Source: Pycnopodia helianthoides (taxonomy: Eukaryota > Echinodermata > Asteroidea > Forcipulatida > Asteriidae). Taken from it: DNA of 64,000 nt. The stretch lies in assembly GCA_032158295.1 (NCBI GenBank), contig CM063250.1, positions 1,991,501-2,055,500 on the forward strand, in the 5' to 3' direction. Position 1 is the stretch's first letter. Each line of letters starts with the position of its first letter. Below, piece after piece: positions 42,017-61,059 of the stretch. A program made the translations under genes and the position numbers. Below the pieces are notes generated by a model, which saw nothing but the letters and a program-made list of their open reading frames with translations, searched no databases and was not told the DNA's origin.

Positions 42017-42402
42017 TTAAAGGTAGTGGACACTATTGGTAATTACCCAAAATAATTATTAGCCTAAAACCTTACTTGGTAACGAGTAATGGGGAGAGGT
42101 TGACAGTATAAAACATTGTGAGAAACGGCTCCCTGTGAAGTGACATAGTTTTTGAGAAAGAAGTTATTTTCCACGAATTTGATTTTGAGACCTCAGAATT
42201 AGAATTTGAGATCTCGAAATCAACCATCTGTAAGCACACAACTTCGTGTGACAAGGATGTTTTTTCTTTCATAGTTATCTCGCAACTTCGACGACCAATT
42301 GAGCTCATGTTTTTACAGGTTTGTTATTTTATCCATATGTTGAGATACACCAAGTGAGAATACTGGTCTTTGACAATTACCAATAGTGTCCAGTGTCTTT
42401 AA
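42017..42402. mobile_element. MITE family C copy, inverted
   Basis: Reverse complement of 5185-5573, with TTAAAGGTAGTGGACACTAT at the left and AATAGTGTCCAGTGTCTTTA plus A at the right. Confidence 0.8.
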
Positions 42403-45400
42403 ACTCCAGGTACCGGCTTGACTCCTACCCAACATTTTTAAACGGCCTCGCATAGTGCTTTAATACACTGGAAGCAGAAGCGACCAGGGTGTCAAAAAAA
42501 AAACAGCTAAAAGGACATTACAGTGGCACATACACACATAAATCAAATTACAATAAAGGATCATTTGAAAGTGACTGTAACATCATCATCACATAACACC
42601 CAGGGCCGAATACCATACAGCTGTTAAGCAGAGAATGTCGCTTAGCAAAAAATTTAGCAGGTTACCAGTCACAAACAGTATACATTACGTGGTAATTTGG
42701 CTGGTGACCTGCTGTCTGCTAAAGGAATTTGTTTACTTGACACTAACAGTTTGATGTAATTGAGCCCATGGTTCCCTTGGGATAGTTGAGGTATCTCATT
42801 GCTCAAGCCTTCCTTGTTATTGTCTTTCATATCTGAAATACTTCTCAACATTGACTACCCTCAGGGTTTTTTTTACAGTCTTTAAAAGGTCCTTCCGAGA
42901 CAATGTACAAATTCCTCACTGAAGGGAAGCTCCACAAAAGCAGCTCCAGTGATTTCGGATCACACTGTGATTGGGGAGATGTGTTTTGTTTTCATTATTT
43001 CCAGAACAAAACCATTTTCCCCTGGCACAGGTGTTTGATGTGCACAGACAGCAACACTACAAATAGGCCGTATGCACGAGCGTTGCAATGCATCTTGGGA
43101 TACCGAGTAAAGTTGAAAAATAAATCAAGCTGCCAAGATGGATGCCATGCTGTAGTTAACATGTAACTATGCCCGGTTTTATAGTTGTGTACTGCATTGC
43201 TTCAAAATCAGCGCGCCAGGATGGTTGCGGGTGTTGCTTGGACTTGGATTGCACCCAGAATCCTTTGCAGGCCGATTATGCGCATAATGCATACATTCAT
43301 TAACATGATCTGGCTACACAGCAGATTTTACGAGTACATAGGCGGCGATTCATAACTTTTTTTATGACCAACGCATTTGGGGACTCTTCTGCTCGGTGAA
43401 AATGTGATGATGTTAATAATCCTTTAAACAATTTTTTACCAAGCTTGGAATTTTTATCTTTGAGAGGGCAAGGCCATTTTCATTTTTGCAAAGAACACTT
43501 TGATTGGAATCTTAAAGCCTATGGGAAGCTTTTGAAGGGGCATCAAGGCCAAGACCAGGACAAATTACAGGCCTGTTTTACAGGTTAATTTCATGATGCA
43601 TTTTTTTTTTTTTTTATTTTTTTTTTTTATACAATTACACAATGTATATACATTTAACCAAATGAACTCTACCCGAAACCAATGTTGTACCAGCACTCCC
43701 TTATCACAGTCAACCCCCCCACCCCACCCCAGAAGAGAAAACTTGCAATTCAAAAAAGAAATAATATTGATCAATTAATGGACATCACAAGCAACGTACA
43801 TTAATGACATATTATTTTGTTTAACTCGTCAAAAATATATATTTATATATATATCAGAATTTGTAACTTGTTGAATAGGATTTATGATAAATTCACCAGA
43901 ATGAAACCTTTTATTTGACCATCCTGTCTCGACTCCATTTCACAGGCAATAATGATTCTGGCCTTGTGGCTTGTGATAAGGACTTGCCCGATGTAAACTA
44001 TATTACTGACTGCGTCAAACACAGCTCGTCCTGTTTTTATGATATTCATAACACTAGGCCTCTGCCACGGAGAAAGATCTAATAAATTGAGCTTCTTTCA
44101 GCAGGTGGCAGGCTCATCTAGCCCCTTACATCTAAATGCAACGTTCCTCAAAAGAAGAAACGAGGAAAAAATTCATCGTAAAGAGCTTTTGGGATGGGAG
44201 ATCTTTCAATACAAATTTATGTGAAGTACGAGACGAAGAGGAAGCCTTTAGTTTTTTTTTCTCCACTAACGTTTTGCAAAGTGACATTAAGCTGAAGAGT
44301 AAATATTACTGCTGTAGTCAAGACAAAGGGGGGGGGGGTGCTGGGGGTGAGATGGGTTGAGTGACCCATAAAAAGAACAAAGTTCTCGTGCACACGTCAG
44401 GGAAAGGGAAGAAAGCAGAATATCATCATAAAGTATTTTGGTGTCAACTGGGCGTTAATAATTACCATCCGAACATTGCAGTTTTGAAAGCTTGCTGGAT
44501 ATTGTTGGCTTCATTATTGCGATAAAAACAATTTGTGGAGAACAAAACGATTGTTACAATTTTTGAGCTTGTATAAAGTAAAAGCGAGTTGAAGCTGGAA
44601 GCCGGGTACCGGACCGATACCCCGTGTTGTAACAATTTTGAGGAAGGCTGTCGACAAGATTCAGCATATTGTAGTCTGGGAACCAGACATAGAAAGCCGT
44701 GGTCTTAAAAAAAAAGGGGGGGGGGGTTCCACTGGAAGCTTATCATTCTACCAGCTGCAATTTCTGCCTCGGTTTCCATGACTTCAAAATTCTCACACAA
44801 ACAACCCAGCATATAATTACGGAGAGAAACAAACACAATTAGATTAATTGATATGAGGGTAGTAATTTGATAACAAACCAGTATGGACTTCCTCCTCAGT
44901 ACGAGTATACAATATCTAGGGTGCATCAACACGACAATATCACCGAGGTACCATCCAAAAAATGGTACCTCCATGAAGTTACCTAAAAAATAATTAAAAA
45001 TAATTTTTTGGGGGGGGAAAAAAAATTTGTTGTTTCCATAAATACATATAACTACTGATTTTGCTGTAACACTTGATAACATATCTAATGATACATCTAC
45101 AGGATTATGTACATAAACATATACAGTAGCTCATAGTTCTTAATCAACTATGCACAAAATGAAGAAATGAGACAGAAAGAGAAAAAAAACAACAACAAAA
45201 CAACAACAACAAAACAAACAACAAACGACAAATAAACATCATTAAGGTTAAAAAACAGACAAACCCACACGCCCGTTTCTTGCATTGGACTCTTGCATCT
45301 CAGGAGCGATCAACAGAGACAAATTAGCAGAAAACATCAACACCGTTATTAATGACTCCTGAGCAATTATTTTCAGACGGGCAAATTTTTCCTCCAAACC

Positions 45401-47364
45401 ACAACCCCCCCCCTCCCCTCCCCATCCCCGCGCCGTTCAGTGAACTGCGAAAAATAACACTAGCGTCATCCCGCAACGACTGCGGTGACTTTGTTAGCCA
45501 GCCCGTAGAGCCCATTATGTAAAAGACTCCGGTGAAAAAATTATTCTACTTTATGTACATTAGAGACCAAGTACATTTGGTTACATCCATTAGTGATTGA
45601 TAACATTAGTGTGGTTCTTTTCTTCCTTTTTTTTTCTCTCTCCAGCTAATAGTCAGCAAGGCGTAAAGTTGGAAGTCCACGGTCTGTGTTTTAAAAAAAG
45701 ACCGTCGTGGTGTCGGATGTTATTCTGGCGCATAGCCCAGAGAGAACTGGGGGCAGGGGCCAGGGGCAGATGGGGAGGGGGGGGGGGTAATAGCAGACTG
45801 AAAGAGTGTCGACCATAGACACTCAATACTGGGGAGGGGTGTTACCTTTTTATACAGAGAACTGTTGTACGTTAGAAGAACATAAAGTGGTCGTGTCATT
45901 GCAAAAAGGGTCATATCTCATTTTTTTTTTTTTTTTTTTTAAATAGCACTTACATAAGTTTGAAATTGTTAAATCACCCTATCTCGTTTACAATAGCCCC
46001 GGATGTGCACACAAAACAAGTACACACCAAGATACGATGCTTTTGAACACTTTGGTGTAAGATACAACGTTTTTGCTGTAAAATTGAGATATCTTGTTTT
46101 TGCAAGTGACCCAACGAAGTTACAAATAGCACAGGCGTGTTGCATTCTTCAAGGTCTATCATAATTGTATTAAGACAGTCTCCCTCTGACCATGAGGAAT
46201 GATGAATGTCTTATATGTTGACAAACCAACAGTTTCCTGTTCAACCGTAGATGAGGGTTTGGTTCATGGTGGTGGGGGGGGGGAACATTCACAATTATCA
46301 GCAGATGCATTCAGGTTCTGTTGATTCTAGAAAAAAAAAAAAGGTCCCCAAAAAAGGGTTTCATATGCTACTGGACCTACGAAGATGGAAGTGGATTGTG
46401 ATTTCCTCAAACCTCTAGAGGGAGCTGTTCGAAGCATGCATGTCAGTGCAACACCGGCCGCCTAGGCCAGACAAAGTGCAAACGCCAAAATGGAGAGATT
46501 TTTCTTGCCGAATGAATAACAAACACATACACGTACAAGAATACAAAATATTAAAATCATCCATCAAAGCTTTTTCGATATTTGAGGCGGGAAAATGCGT
46601 GATTGACCTCGCGGCTGCTAAAGGCTTTGGCTACATCTACAGCTTCTTATGGCTAGTGTAGCCACCAGTGATAGCCAACTCCAAAGACCGTTTGGATTTT
46701 TTTTGAAACATCGTTCCAGACAGGTCCCTCTTGAGAACGATTGGAAGATAACGTTGTGATTTAATTCAGTTGTACCCTGCCATTGATATTATTACATCTA
46801 CTTTAAACTGAAGTGCAACACTTGGACATGGAATGATGAGTTAAGGCGAGCGGGTGGGTTGGGGAGGGGGGTAGGGAAGGCACAAACAACAGCCCCTCGG
46901 TTTGACAATCTTAGGGGTGACATGAGTATTACTGTAGCCCTTCACAGGTGCAGACAAGGGCCTCTTTACAGACGCAAACATTGGGGTAAACACGGCCACC
47001 CATAGGTGTAAATATGGGGTTGTTTAGGGGGAAGAGACAATTCTCTCTTGTTCCAACCATGGAGGAAGGATTCATTGAGGACTGTCACCCCTACACCTGA
47101 CCTACACCTCCCAACGATGGACAAACCCAACCGAACCCCCCAGTCAAATCTCCCCGTCCCACAATTATATGAACAAGTATTGTACCTTGACTGGAAACCC
47201 AGGTCTCTAATATACAGAAAATGAGAGGAGGAAATCATGCTGTACAAAAAAAATGATAATAATAATAATAATAACGACAATAAAAATAAACAAATCATAA
47301 TAACGATAAGTGAGAAATAAACTGAACTAAGACAAGCAGCCACCGGTTGCGGTGGTACCTTGCA

Positions 47365-51794
<4,430 letters not shown>

Positions 51795-52423
51795 CTGTCA
51801 CAAAAAAAAATAAAACAAAAATAACACCCGGTTAAATTGGAGTCTTCTTCAACTCTGCACGGTGACGAAGTTCAGAATTTGTTCCTTTTAAAAATAACAT
51901 TGAATAACAGACCATTTTCAATACCAGGTCTTTAGGTTTTGGCCCTGACTTAAGCACCTTTTGACTGTTGAAGGAGCTCACGCCAGAGCCTAAGCCGAAG
52001 TTTCAAAAGGGGGCCATTAAACGATTTATTATGCCCAGCCCACCCTAGCAACTGTCAATCAACCAAAACGCATACAAACGACATGAGGTTTATTTTACTC
52101 TGCAAAGCAGCGCAACACACCACAAACAAAAAATTATAAACCATACACAGCAGCCTGAATGGTGGCAGCTAATTTACCTTTTGTAATTGGATTATAATTG
52201 TTTGAGACGATTGTGATTGGTCAATTCATTAATGAGTCGGCTTGAGTATGGATTACAGTTGCAGACAAATTCTGCGCATAATAATGGACATGTAGGCATC
52301 AAGTAGGCAGCTACCCGTATGAGCTGCCACTAGAGGGCCTTGTGTAATGGTTATAACTGCAGTTAAGGTGACCCTTATTAAGGTAAACTGGCTCATAAGG
52401 ATTCAGGCTTGAATGAACAGAGG

Positions 52424-52663
52424 GGCTCTGTTGACCTGGTCTACGGCTTGATGCCCCTTCATGTGCCCTGTTGACCTGGTCTATGGCTTGATGCCCCTTC
52501 AAGTGCTCTGTTGCCCTGGTCTTGGGCTTGATGCCCCATCATGTGCTCTGTTGCCCTGATCTTGGGCTTGATGCCCCTTCATGTGCTCTGTTGCCCTGGT
52601 CTTGGGCTTGATGCCCCTTCTTGTGCTCTGTTGCCCTGGTCTTGGGCTTGATGCCCCTTCATA
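52424..52663. repeat. 40-bp minisatellite, 6 copies
   Basis: TGCTCTGTTGCCCTGGTCTT plus GGGCTTGATGCCCCTTCATG repeats six times, the left two units being most diverged. Its right flank (52680-52757) is a dispersed repeat also seen near 9640-9720, 43440 and 50820. Confidence 0.93.
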
Positions 52664-53934
52664 AGTGCCCCGTAGACTTTTAAGATTTTCCAATGAAACA
52701 ACCCTTTGCAAAATGAAATTGGCCTTGCCCTCTCCAAGATGAAATTCCAGGCCTGAGGGTTCAGAAACAACAGCTAAAAAACTACAATAAAACATCCGTG
52801 ATGACACCGCAATTTTTTTTTCCTCAGAGCATTTTACTAGAAAACCACCGAGCAGCTAAAAACCTTAATTGGGGATGCCTTATATTCATACGCAGTCTCA
52901 AGGGTCAGTGTATGACTTCTTAAAAAACCCAAAGTACAAAACTCAAAGATTTGAATAAGAACAGTACTGCTCGACTCCCTTCATTACTTTAAAAAAAAAC
53001 ACAAAAAAAACAACAACAGTTACTGTAATTAGGAAGCCCCTCCTTCGAGCTCGAAGCAACAGATGGACACATCCAAAATAGAATCAATATCGCAAGTGTT
53101 CCCACGGCAACCAACCGTACAATCCTGATTGATATTAAATATGCCGTGCCTGCGCCGGGGACGGGGAAAATAATTCTTACATAAATTTGTCAACGAGACA
53201 AATCTCACAACACTTTAGACAGTATTTGTTTTTTTCATTTGACAGTCTGCTTTTGTTGTTGTTGCTACACTCGAATGCCTAATTTACTGTCCTCAGTGCG
53301 TGATAACAGTTTACATCCAATAAATTCACACCTCCTGAAGATGTTGTTTACCAAGTTTTTTTGACTGGAAGAGTTTGATAAGCTGTGGATCAACAAAAGT
53401 CCAGGTGGAGCAAAGCAAACAATTTCAACACAATAGACACGTCAAAGGCAACCACAACCGGGTGAAAATATAGATCAGCTTTAAAAATTGTAGTCATACA
53501 TGCAAGTTGGCCTGAATGCATCCGTACACGGAGAAAGGTAACCCCAGTGCACTGAGGTACAAATACTGTACACGTTCAGTGTGTGCAAATACCATCGTGC
53601 GGGTGTAATATGGATTAATCTCCCAAAATAGCCTTTGTAGAACAGGCACTTTTGAAACTTCACTATGTCGTACATTATCACCACTCAAAATATCTCGAAC
53701 CCGTGGCGCCAAGATATGTTTTCGGACAGTCTCTTTCCCTCTCTCCCTCCCCCTCCCTCTCTCTCTCTACGAGTGCAAGACACAACTGTGCCACAAAATC
53801 AAGACTTGTTTGTTCTGTGAGGCTACAATACAGTATATAGTTATGTGCATGAACCTTGTAAGTTTACACCAAACTGTGAGCTTGTTGGCCATCGTCTTAT
53901 CTCAAGACATTTGTTACCTAGAATTATTATTTTA

Positions 53935-54125
53935 AAAGATGTCAAATTCTGCATCGGGAATAAAGAATTTTTAATTGTGTTTCACCCATACACCGATGTG
54001 TGTCAAGCACTGTATACTTCCCGTGTCCTGTGAAAAAAAACAAATCCACACGCAAATAACTCGGGTGGGATTCGAACCCACGACCTCATGGCAGTACTGA
54101 GTATATCACTATCAGTGTCTGGGTA
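53935..54125 (-). mobile_element. Second tRNA-derived SINE family copy
   Basis: B-box region GTGGGTTCGAATCCCACC (minus) and the GGGAAGTATACAGTGCTTGA body match the other copies. Confidence 0.65.
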
Positions 54126-57100
54126 AACACAAATATTGTTATTATTATCTTTCTGGTAATGAAACCAAGGGACCCTCAACAGCGACTAGCACTGTGACCC
54201 GTAGGCCTGAAGGTACCTGTGTAAGAGAAGATGACGAAGAAATCTCAATTTAGAGGTGACCCCAAATAGAGAAAACCCCCACAATCAGGAAACTGAAAAC
54301 CCAATCCACATGCAAGGCTCCAATCTGGGATTCGAACCAGGGGTCCACAGAGGTTGAAAGGCAGGGCAGAACCCACTGAGCCAACCTGAACGGGTTCGCA
54401 CTCCCAGGATCATTATGCAGTTAACATCTTGCCCAAAGACGAGGCGCATGCAGGCTAGTAGCTACCCTCTGGATATTGCACAGCCAAGTAATCCGGCTAC
54501 CCTCTGGACATTGCACAGCCAGAGTAATCCGGCCCTCATGGCATTTCGTTCTGTTTGTGAACGCAAATCTTGTACATATGAGAAGGTAACAAAAAAACCA
54601 CCATGCTCCCCCCCACCTTGATGCACTCCACAAAGACATTACGTACAATAGTACTGAAACCCAAGTTGACCGAATAGAAATAACACAAACGCAATCTTTT
54701 ATACAATGATCCTATATATAGCTCAATCAAAATTAAAGAGTAAATTATTGCAGTACACTTCTTCTTTTTTAAAGCAAATGTAAGTGTGAACATTCAGACA
54801 TAAAAATAAATCTTGAGGGCATTAATTTTCCGCTCCCCCATGGAGATTCGGCTGACTCACAATTACCAGTATCTGCTTTTATCTGCCATAAAAGCGCGTG
54901 CTTAATTTACCCGGCGAAATACTCGTAATTCCCGTGGGTCAATTGATTGAACATTTCCATCGGGTTCAAATAGATTAAAGGTGGCCGCTCATCGCATTGT
55001 CGATGAACTCTTTAGTGTCTCACCTTTGACCTGCTCAGATGCTATGGCCAGGACTCACCAATCGGAAGCAAAGGGGTGGGGGGTTTGGGCACTTTACCAT
55101 TTTTGAATGAATAATCACTTGGTAGCTGGCCAGATATTTTGGGTCTGTCATTAGCATTTGCGTAACACGGGGAGTGGGAGTGGGGGGTGGGGGCGGGTCG
55201 GGGGGGGGGGGCAGGGGGACAGGAGCCCCATCACTCAGAACCATTGCCCCCCTCTTTCCCCCAAAAATGAGATCAGAAAAATGCACAAATTAATGGTTTG
55301 ATACATTAAACAGCCTCCCCCCATAATTACGTATTCTCCGCCCCTTGCTCCCCACCCCCCAAAATGAAAAAGTCTGGATACACCCCTGAACTGGTCCTTC
55401 GGGCAAATCCATTCTTATCCTTTATGAAGGATTTAGGTTTTGTTTCCACTGGAACATTTCAGGGGGGGGGGGCACAAAGGCAACGACAGAGGGCATAGAA
55501 GCAATTACCGCCCTTTGCCTACGTGTAGTTTTCATGCCTGGATGGGGGTCGTTAGTCATGCTGCAACTTCGCAGGTTCATAATTCAGAGGTGTGTGTGCC
55601 AATCGCTACCTTAGGCTTCAATATTTTAGGCCGTGACACGGTCAAAGGTGAGAGTTCAATCTGCGGTTAATTGTTCACCGGACACGCGGTAAGACAGCAC
55701 CTTTAAAGACTTGTGACACAGATTAGCTCTGGTGAATTTTTGTCTCTTTTGGTTGGGTTGCATCACTGGTTACATTAGTTGTTGTTTTTTTGTTAATATT
55801 GTTTTTTCCTTTTTAAATGGGTTAACTTTTAGGAATCACCAACAAAACCCAAATTTTATACACATTTCTGTTTCAATGCCGACAAGTGCCGCAAACTAAA
55901 TAATTAAAATCTGTTTTAGACGCTCTCCAAATTGGCAGCTACAGCTACATGTCCGGCCGGCTATTATTATATTATTATTATTATTAATATTGGTTTATTT
56001 ACACCATATTGCAGCCCGGAAGCTGAACCGCACAGTGGTTACAGGAGGTAAAAAACTACAATACACAGAAGGTAATTAAAAAAGTAACATAGACGATAAT
56101 AACTTTATGGCTAGATGTCCGCATCATCAGGTTTTGAAGTAGAGTCTGTCCTTAGCAACACCCTTAGCAACAATCATAGCCATAGCCGCCGATTTGGATA
56201 CAGCCCTAGCCTCAAAATTATCATTTCCAGAAATGTCAATCCATGAATATAATATTTTACAAATAATTTTCCCCGTGCATTAGCTAAACACAGGGATAAG
56301 TGAAACAACCCAGCTGGATGACGATTGGCTCCAATAGCCTTGACAGGATCTCCAGCGGAGTACCAGGAAAGAATTATGATGGCAAAAACAACTGGAGTAA
56401 TGAGTGAGGGCTTCAGTAACCAGCTGATGGCAAAACATTTTAACAAGTTGCTGAGAGGTCAGCTTACTCTAGAATTACTATCTTCATATCAGGCCACGCT
56501 GGAAAAACAACTTGTTCCCTGTTTCATGTGAATCAGTTTATCTACCAGAGATCCGTTTTCCTTTATCAATACACAGCACTATAGACAGTTTGGTTTTTTG
56601 TTTCACCTGAAAGTTGAAACTGATTGTTTGTGTATTTTTAATTTTTGTAGCCGGTAAGATTCCACAGTGTGCATGTCAGGCCGGATATTTGTCTTACGTC
56701 TTTTAATGACAAGCAATGAACCACAAGGGAAACTGACTGGGTGAATTTCAATTAGTATGGGGTTGAACAAAGAAAAATTGACTAGAGCGGGAATTTGAAC
56801 GATTAACGATTTTAAGGATTAAATATTCCTGTGGAACGCCCATTGAAGTCATCCAGCCAGAAGATCAGAATCAAAAATAGAACCAAATTTTCGTCCCGGT
56901 TTAACTTACAAACCGTGTTTCTATGAACAAACAAAAAGATAAGTTTTATCGCACGGGTTAAGTATACCTCCATACTCAACACACAGATATGAAACATACT
57001 AATCAAACTCAAATTCAACATTTGAAAATAATAACAAAAATAAACAATTATTCATGCTGTAACACAGTGAGGTATTTTCCTTCAATTGAAAAACCAAGCA

Positions 57101-57870
57101 AAACTTAGACAACTAATTGGGGGGAAAAAACAAGGGGCTTGTCCGATGATCGTGACTTTACTGGCTTGATGCTAAAATCACTGGCCTCAGGCCTGTGGTC
57201 CAGGAGTAATTTCGGCAGCATTCTGCTGACAAACATTTCCTTATGCTTAGCAACATTTTTTATTTTTTTTTTTCTCTGAACGTGATCGTTGTACTGACTG
57301 TCAACTTTACATAAACTAAAATTTCAGATTAATGTGTCAGTTTTATTTTCCCTGTAACATGTACAATGCCTAGAAATGAAGGAGTTCTTGGCGTGAAAGT
57401 TAATACCAGGTTATCATTCCAGAGAAAAAACTGTTTAGGTGTAAAATATCCAAAGCCCCTGAAAAAAAAAACAGTCCCGCATTGCCCAACTGCACAAAAC
57501 ACTACCTACATAACTGTCAAGCCATGTATACAAAATAGCCCACAAATCCCCCCTATTGACGGCCACCAAAGGTCTGATTATACTGCCCTCGTTTTGTTCC
57601 ATTGTGTGAAACCACTTTGTGCGCATCGGCCCTGCAGGCGGGCTTTTGCACCTATAGCTCCCTCAAGCAGGTGCAATGCGTGAATCTCTTAAACCAACCC
57701 ATAACAATGGATTTAATTGGCTGGTTCAGAATACATGCAGTACTGCATGTTCATGTACATTCATGTACCTCTAAACACCCCCCCCCCCCAGTATGTTATA
57801 AGGGCCAAATTTCATACAGCTAGGAAAAGGGAAAATTGTTAAAATAATTTTTTAGAAAAAAATTTCCCAC

Positions 57871-58255
57871 TTAAAGGAACATTACAGAATTGGTTTTTGC
57901 TAACAAAACAGTTGCTGGCAGTGTAAGCACTTTATGTAATCCACCATATACATAAACTGACAAACCTGTAGAAGTTTTAGATCGATCGGCCATCTGGGTC
58001 ACGAGAAAATAGTGAAAAACCGATTACACATTTGCATGAAATCATATAGATTCGACAAATGAATCAAACGCTCACTGAGCGATAAACTCCAATCGGAAAA
58101 TGAGTTCATTCATTTCTCATCAAATATGGCATTTCAGACAGAAATATTTCAAGGGATGTTTTCTACTATCATCATCATTAGACCGTGTAAGTTTTATGTG
58201 ATCAAAAAGTATATTTTACAAGTTTGTTTCTTACCAATTCTGTAATGTTCCTTTA
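57871..58255. mobile_element. MITE family A, copy 4 (inverted)
   Basis: TTAAAGGAACATTACAGAAT at the left and TTCTGTAATGTTCCTTTAA at the right. It is colinear with copy 3 except for a short deletion near 58198. Confidence 0.85.
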
Positions 58256-61059
58256 ACAATAATTTACGGGAACCAGTTACAAGTAGTATACACTGCTTAG
58301 TAATTTAGACTGGTGACCTGCTTCTCGTCGGTAATATTTGTCTGTGATTTACAAAGTTGTGTGTGCTACATGCATACAGCTACTTGATATCCACACCCAT
58401 GGATCAATTCCAAGGTGCTGCTGGCCTTTGAGAACAAACGTCACTTGAAACATTTCTCGGAGGGTGGATGGAAAAATTATTATATTTTACTTGGTTACCT
58501 TTTTTCTGCTTACCAAGTATATCAAGTTCAAAAAATGTTATATAATCACAACAAACTCATGGGGGAAAATTTCCAATTTTTTAGATTCTAGAAGCAGACA
58601 GACGTATGAGTTTATCATCCATGAGAAACCGGAGAGAATTCTACCGCAAGACAAGCATTCATGATTTTTGATAACCTAGGTCGACGTCACAATTTTATAC
58701 GCTGTAAAACACTATGCATTTTGACATCATTCTTGTGTAAACTGGTTTCCGTCATTCTATCTCCATGTTTCCATTAACCGCAAGTAACACCAAACACTGA
58801 CTCCGCATTTTTCACACCAAGACGAGGCTCTGCTTCTGCGAAAAATCAATGCTTACGCAAGCATGAAAATCTGTGCTAAGCATGTTTCGCTGATTAGCAT
58901 TGGATTTTTGCTTGTGCATACGTGCGAACTTCACTGCACTAAGTGTTATTCACTTTACACAGCAAGTGCAGAAATTTGACACTTACACTTTAAGCAGAGA
59001 CTGGGGACCATAAGCGCAGAATTCCGCAGTAAGCACAGACAAGAAAAATGGGCCCTGACTCGCTCAATACTAGTTCATTATCTGATAACAAAACATCTCT
59101 ATCTTTCATCAAGCAGCAGCTAAAAAAACAAACATTGTTTTCACATTATTGTGAATATTTACAACCATGCAACTTTTATCTGAACAACTTTTAGATACTG
59201 GAAGCATACAGAGGTATAAGTTATCATCCATGACCGCAGAGCCAGGACAAACCGGAATTAATTCTACCACAAAGCTACCCACAAGAAGATCCATGCACAC
59301 AACAACAGACTGGGAAAGGAATTGTTGAAAAGAATTGTAATGGATCTTGTTTTAAAAACAAATCAAGTCTTGCAAATTTACAAGGGTATTAACAATGAAC
59401 ACTACTGAGATTACATTTCAACAATCCTGAATAGATCTTTAATCTGCACTTAATCTGATGCTAGAGAGGGGGGGACCTCAACAATCAGCTCCACTTGGTG
59501 ATGTTTAACAATCACAATCTTGGGTCAGGTCACCTCCACTTGAAGGTCATTTCACAGACATGACCCCAAGTGACAGAGTCTGTATCCATCCAGAGCCATT
59601 AAAGGGGCTCTGTCTAGGTACGGACTCTGCGGTCACTGTGACCATTGAAGAAGAACATGTTACCATTTAAATAGGCCATAAAGTAAACCAATTAAAGGGG
59701 CTTTGTCCAATTATGGGTTCATCACTAATGGTAATTACAACCATAAAACTAAACCTATTTGCCAATTTTTAATGAGCGGCTTTAGCTACACAGCGCCACT
59801 TTTTAAAAGTGGTAGGCCTATCCCTCATGTTAATTGTTCAGTATCAATTTCTTTGTTTCAAGCATTTGTTCAAGGTAGGGTCATAGATTGGTTTTTGTCA
59901 ATGCACTGCTTTAGGCCACATCATCAAAATAGCTACAATAAGAGTCACCTGTAAAACTTTCAGCTGAATACAGTGTCTACTTTAAAAGAAAACAGCAACA
60001 AAACTGTCACAGTATTTTCATCAAGAATGCCTAATCCATCCACATTTTCAGCGAGGTGACAGCGGGGTACCAACTGCAGCATTCACAAGCTGACACCACG
60101 GAAATTGGACTCGCCCAAAGGCGATCTTTGGAGAATCTAATTCTTCAAAAACACTTTGATTGATTTCTAATCAAGAGCGAGGCACTTCAGACGTAATAAA
60201 ATCGCAGGTGCTTCCTCCATGCCACCATTAACATCTTTATAACAAGATGGCTTTCAGATAAATATTACACCTTTCTTTTTTGAGGGGGGGGGTGGGCATT
60301 ACCAAAGTATGACCTACCTTTAAAACAGAGTTTATATTGAGGGGTGCTAAATTTGGTAAATTTCTATAGATTCTCGTTAAAAATCCCACAATAAGCCAAA
60401 TGTTTCTCTTCAAACAATTCTTTCTCTCTCTCTCTCTTGATTTCTCTCTTTCCAAAAAATAGTTTTTTCTTTAGTCCAATTCCCTTTATTTCTCTCTTTC
60501 CCAATAAAAATTTCTTCTTCAGGCAGTTTTAAAGTTTTGTTTAACCTTTAGTCTAATTCCCTTTGGGTTTCACTGTTTAATGAATGAATTTTGAAACTGC
60601 AGTGAAGCTCAAGTTGGGTTTACCCGATTTAATGATAAATAAGTTAAAGTTAGGCCAAGTAAAAAAGAAAAACAGTTGATGGTCCTTTGTTTTCAGAAAG
60701 AAAGGATGAGGGCCTTTTTATCGTTTATTTTGAATTATTCTTTCCACAGAGGAAAGAGCCAGACTAAAAAACAAATTGCTGGCTTTGCGGAACTTAGCAG
60801 TCTAAAATAATAACTCAATCGTCGAAAGAAAGGTCCCAAGATGAAGCCAAAATACGAGAAAATGTTACTCTTTTTGGGACCCCCCCCCCCCCGCAAAAAA
60901 AAGGAAGAGGGCAGAGACAATCAACTGGTGTTTGTTTTTACTTGGCCTTGCCAGGTACAGTCATCCTTTTTAAACCAAAAAAATAATTCTTTAATAAATA
61001 TGATTGTAAATAGATGAATTTTCATTGTTTAAAGTTAAGGACAGTGTGGACAGTGTAAA

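Larger units (their letters stand above)
36949..47364. other. Gene-free stretch between DNAJC7 and UBE2E (converging 3' ends)
   Basis: Beyond the DNAJC7 stop no exon or conserved ORF was recognised up to the UBE2E stop at 47365. The two genes converge, so both 3' UTRs should lie here. Contents seen: a 31-bp repeat (37889-38012), a 28-bp repeat (39405-39488), an inverted family C MITE (42017-42402), a copy of the dispersed repeat related to the minisatellites (43440-43585), AT microsatellite (43837-43853), an AAC-rich run (45185-45230), and mononucleotide runs of G, C and T. Open frames up to 125 codons here have no recognisable domains. Confidence 0.6.

Noticed and set aside
44705..45082. 125-codon minus-strand open frame near UBE2E
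   Set aside because: No domain, low-complexity flanks and no link in frame to the UBE2E exons; likely UTR or intergenic.
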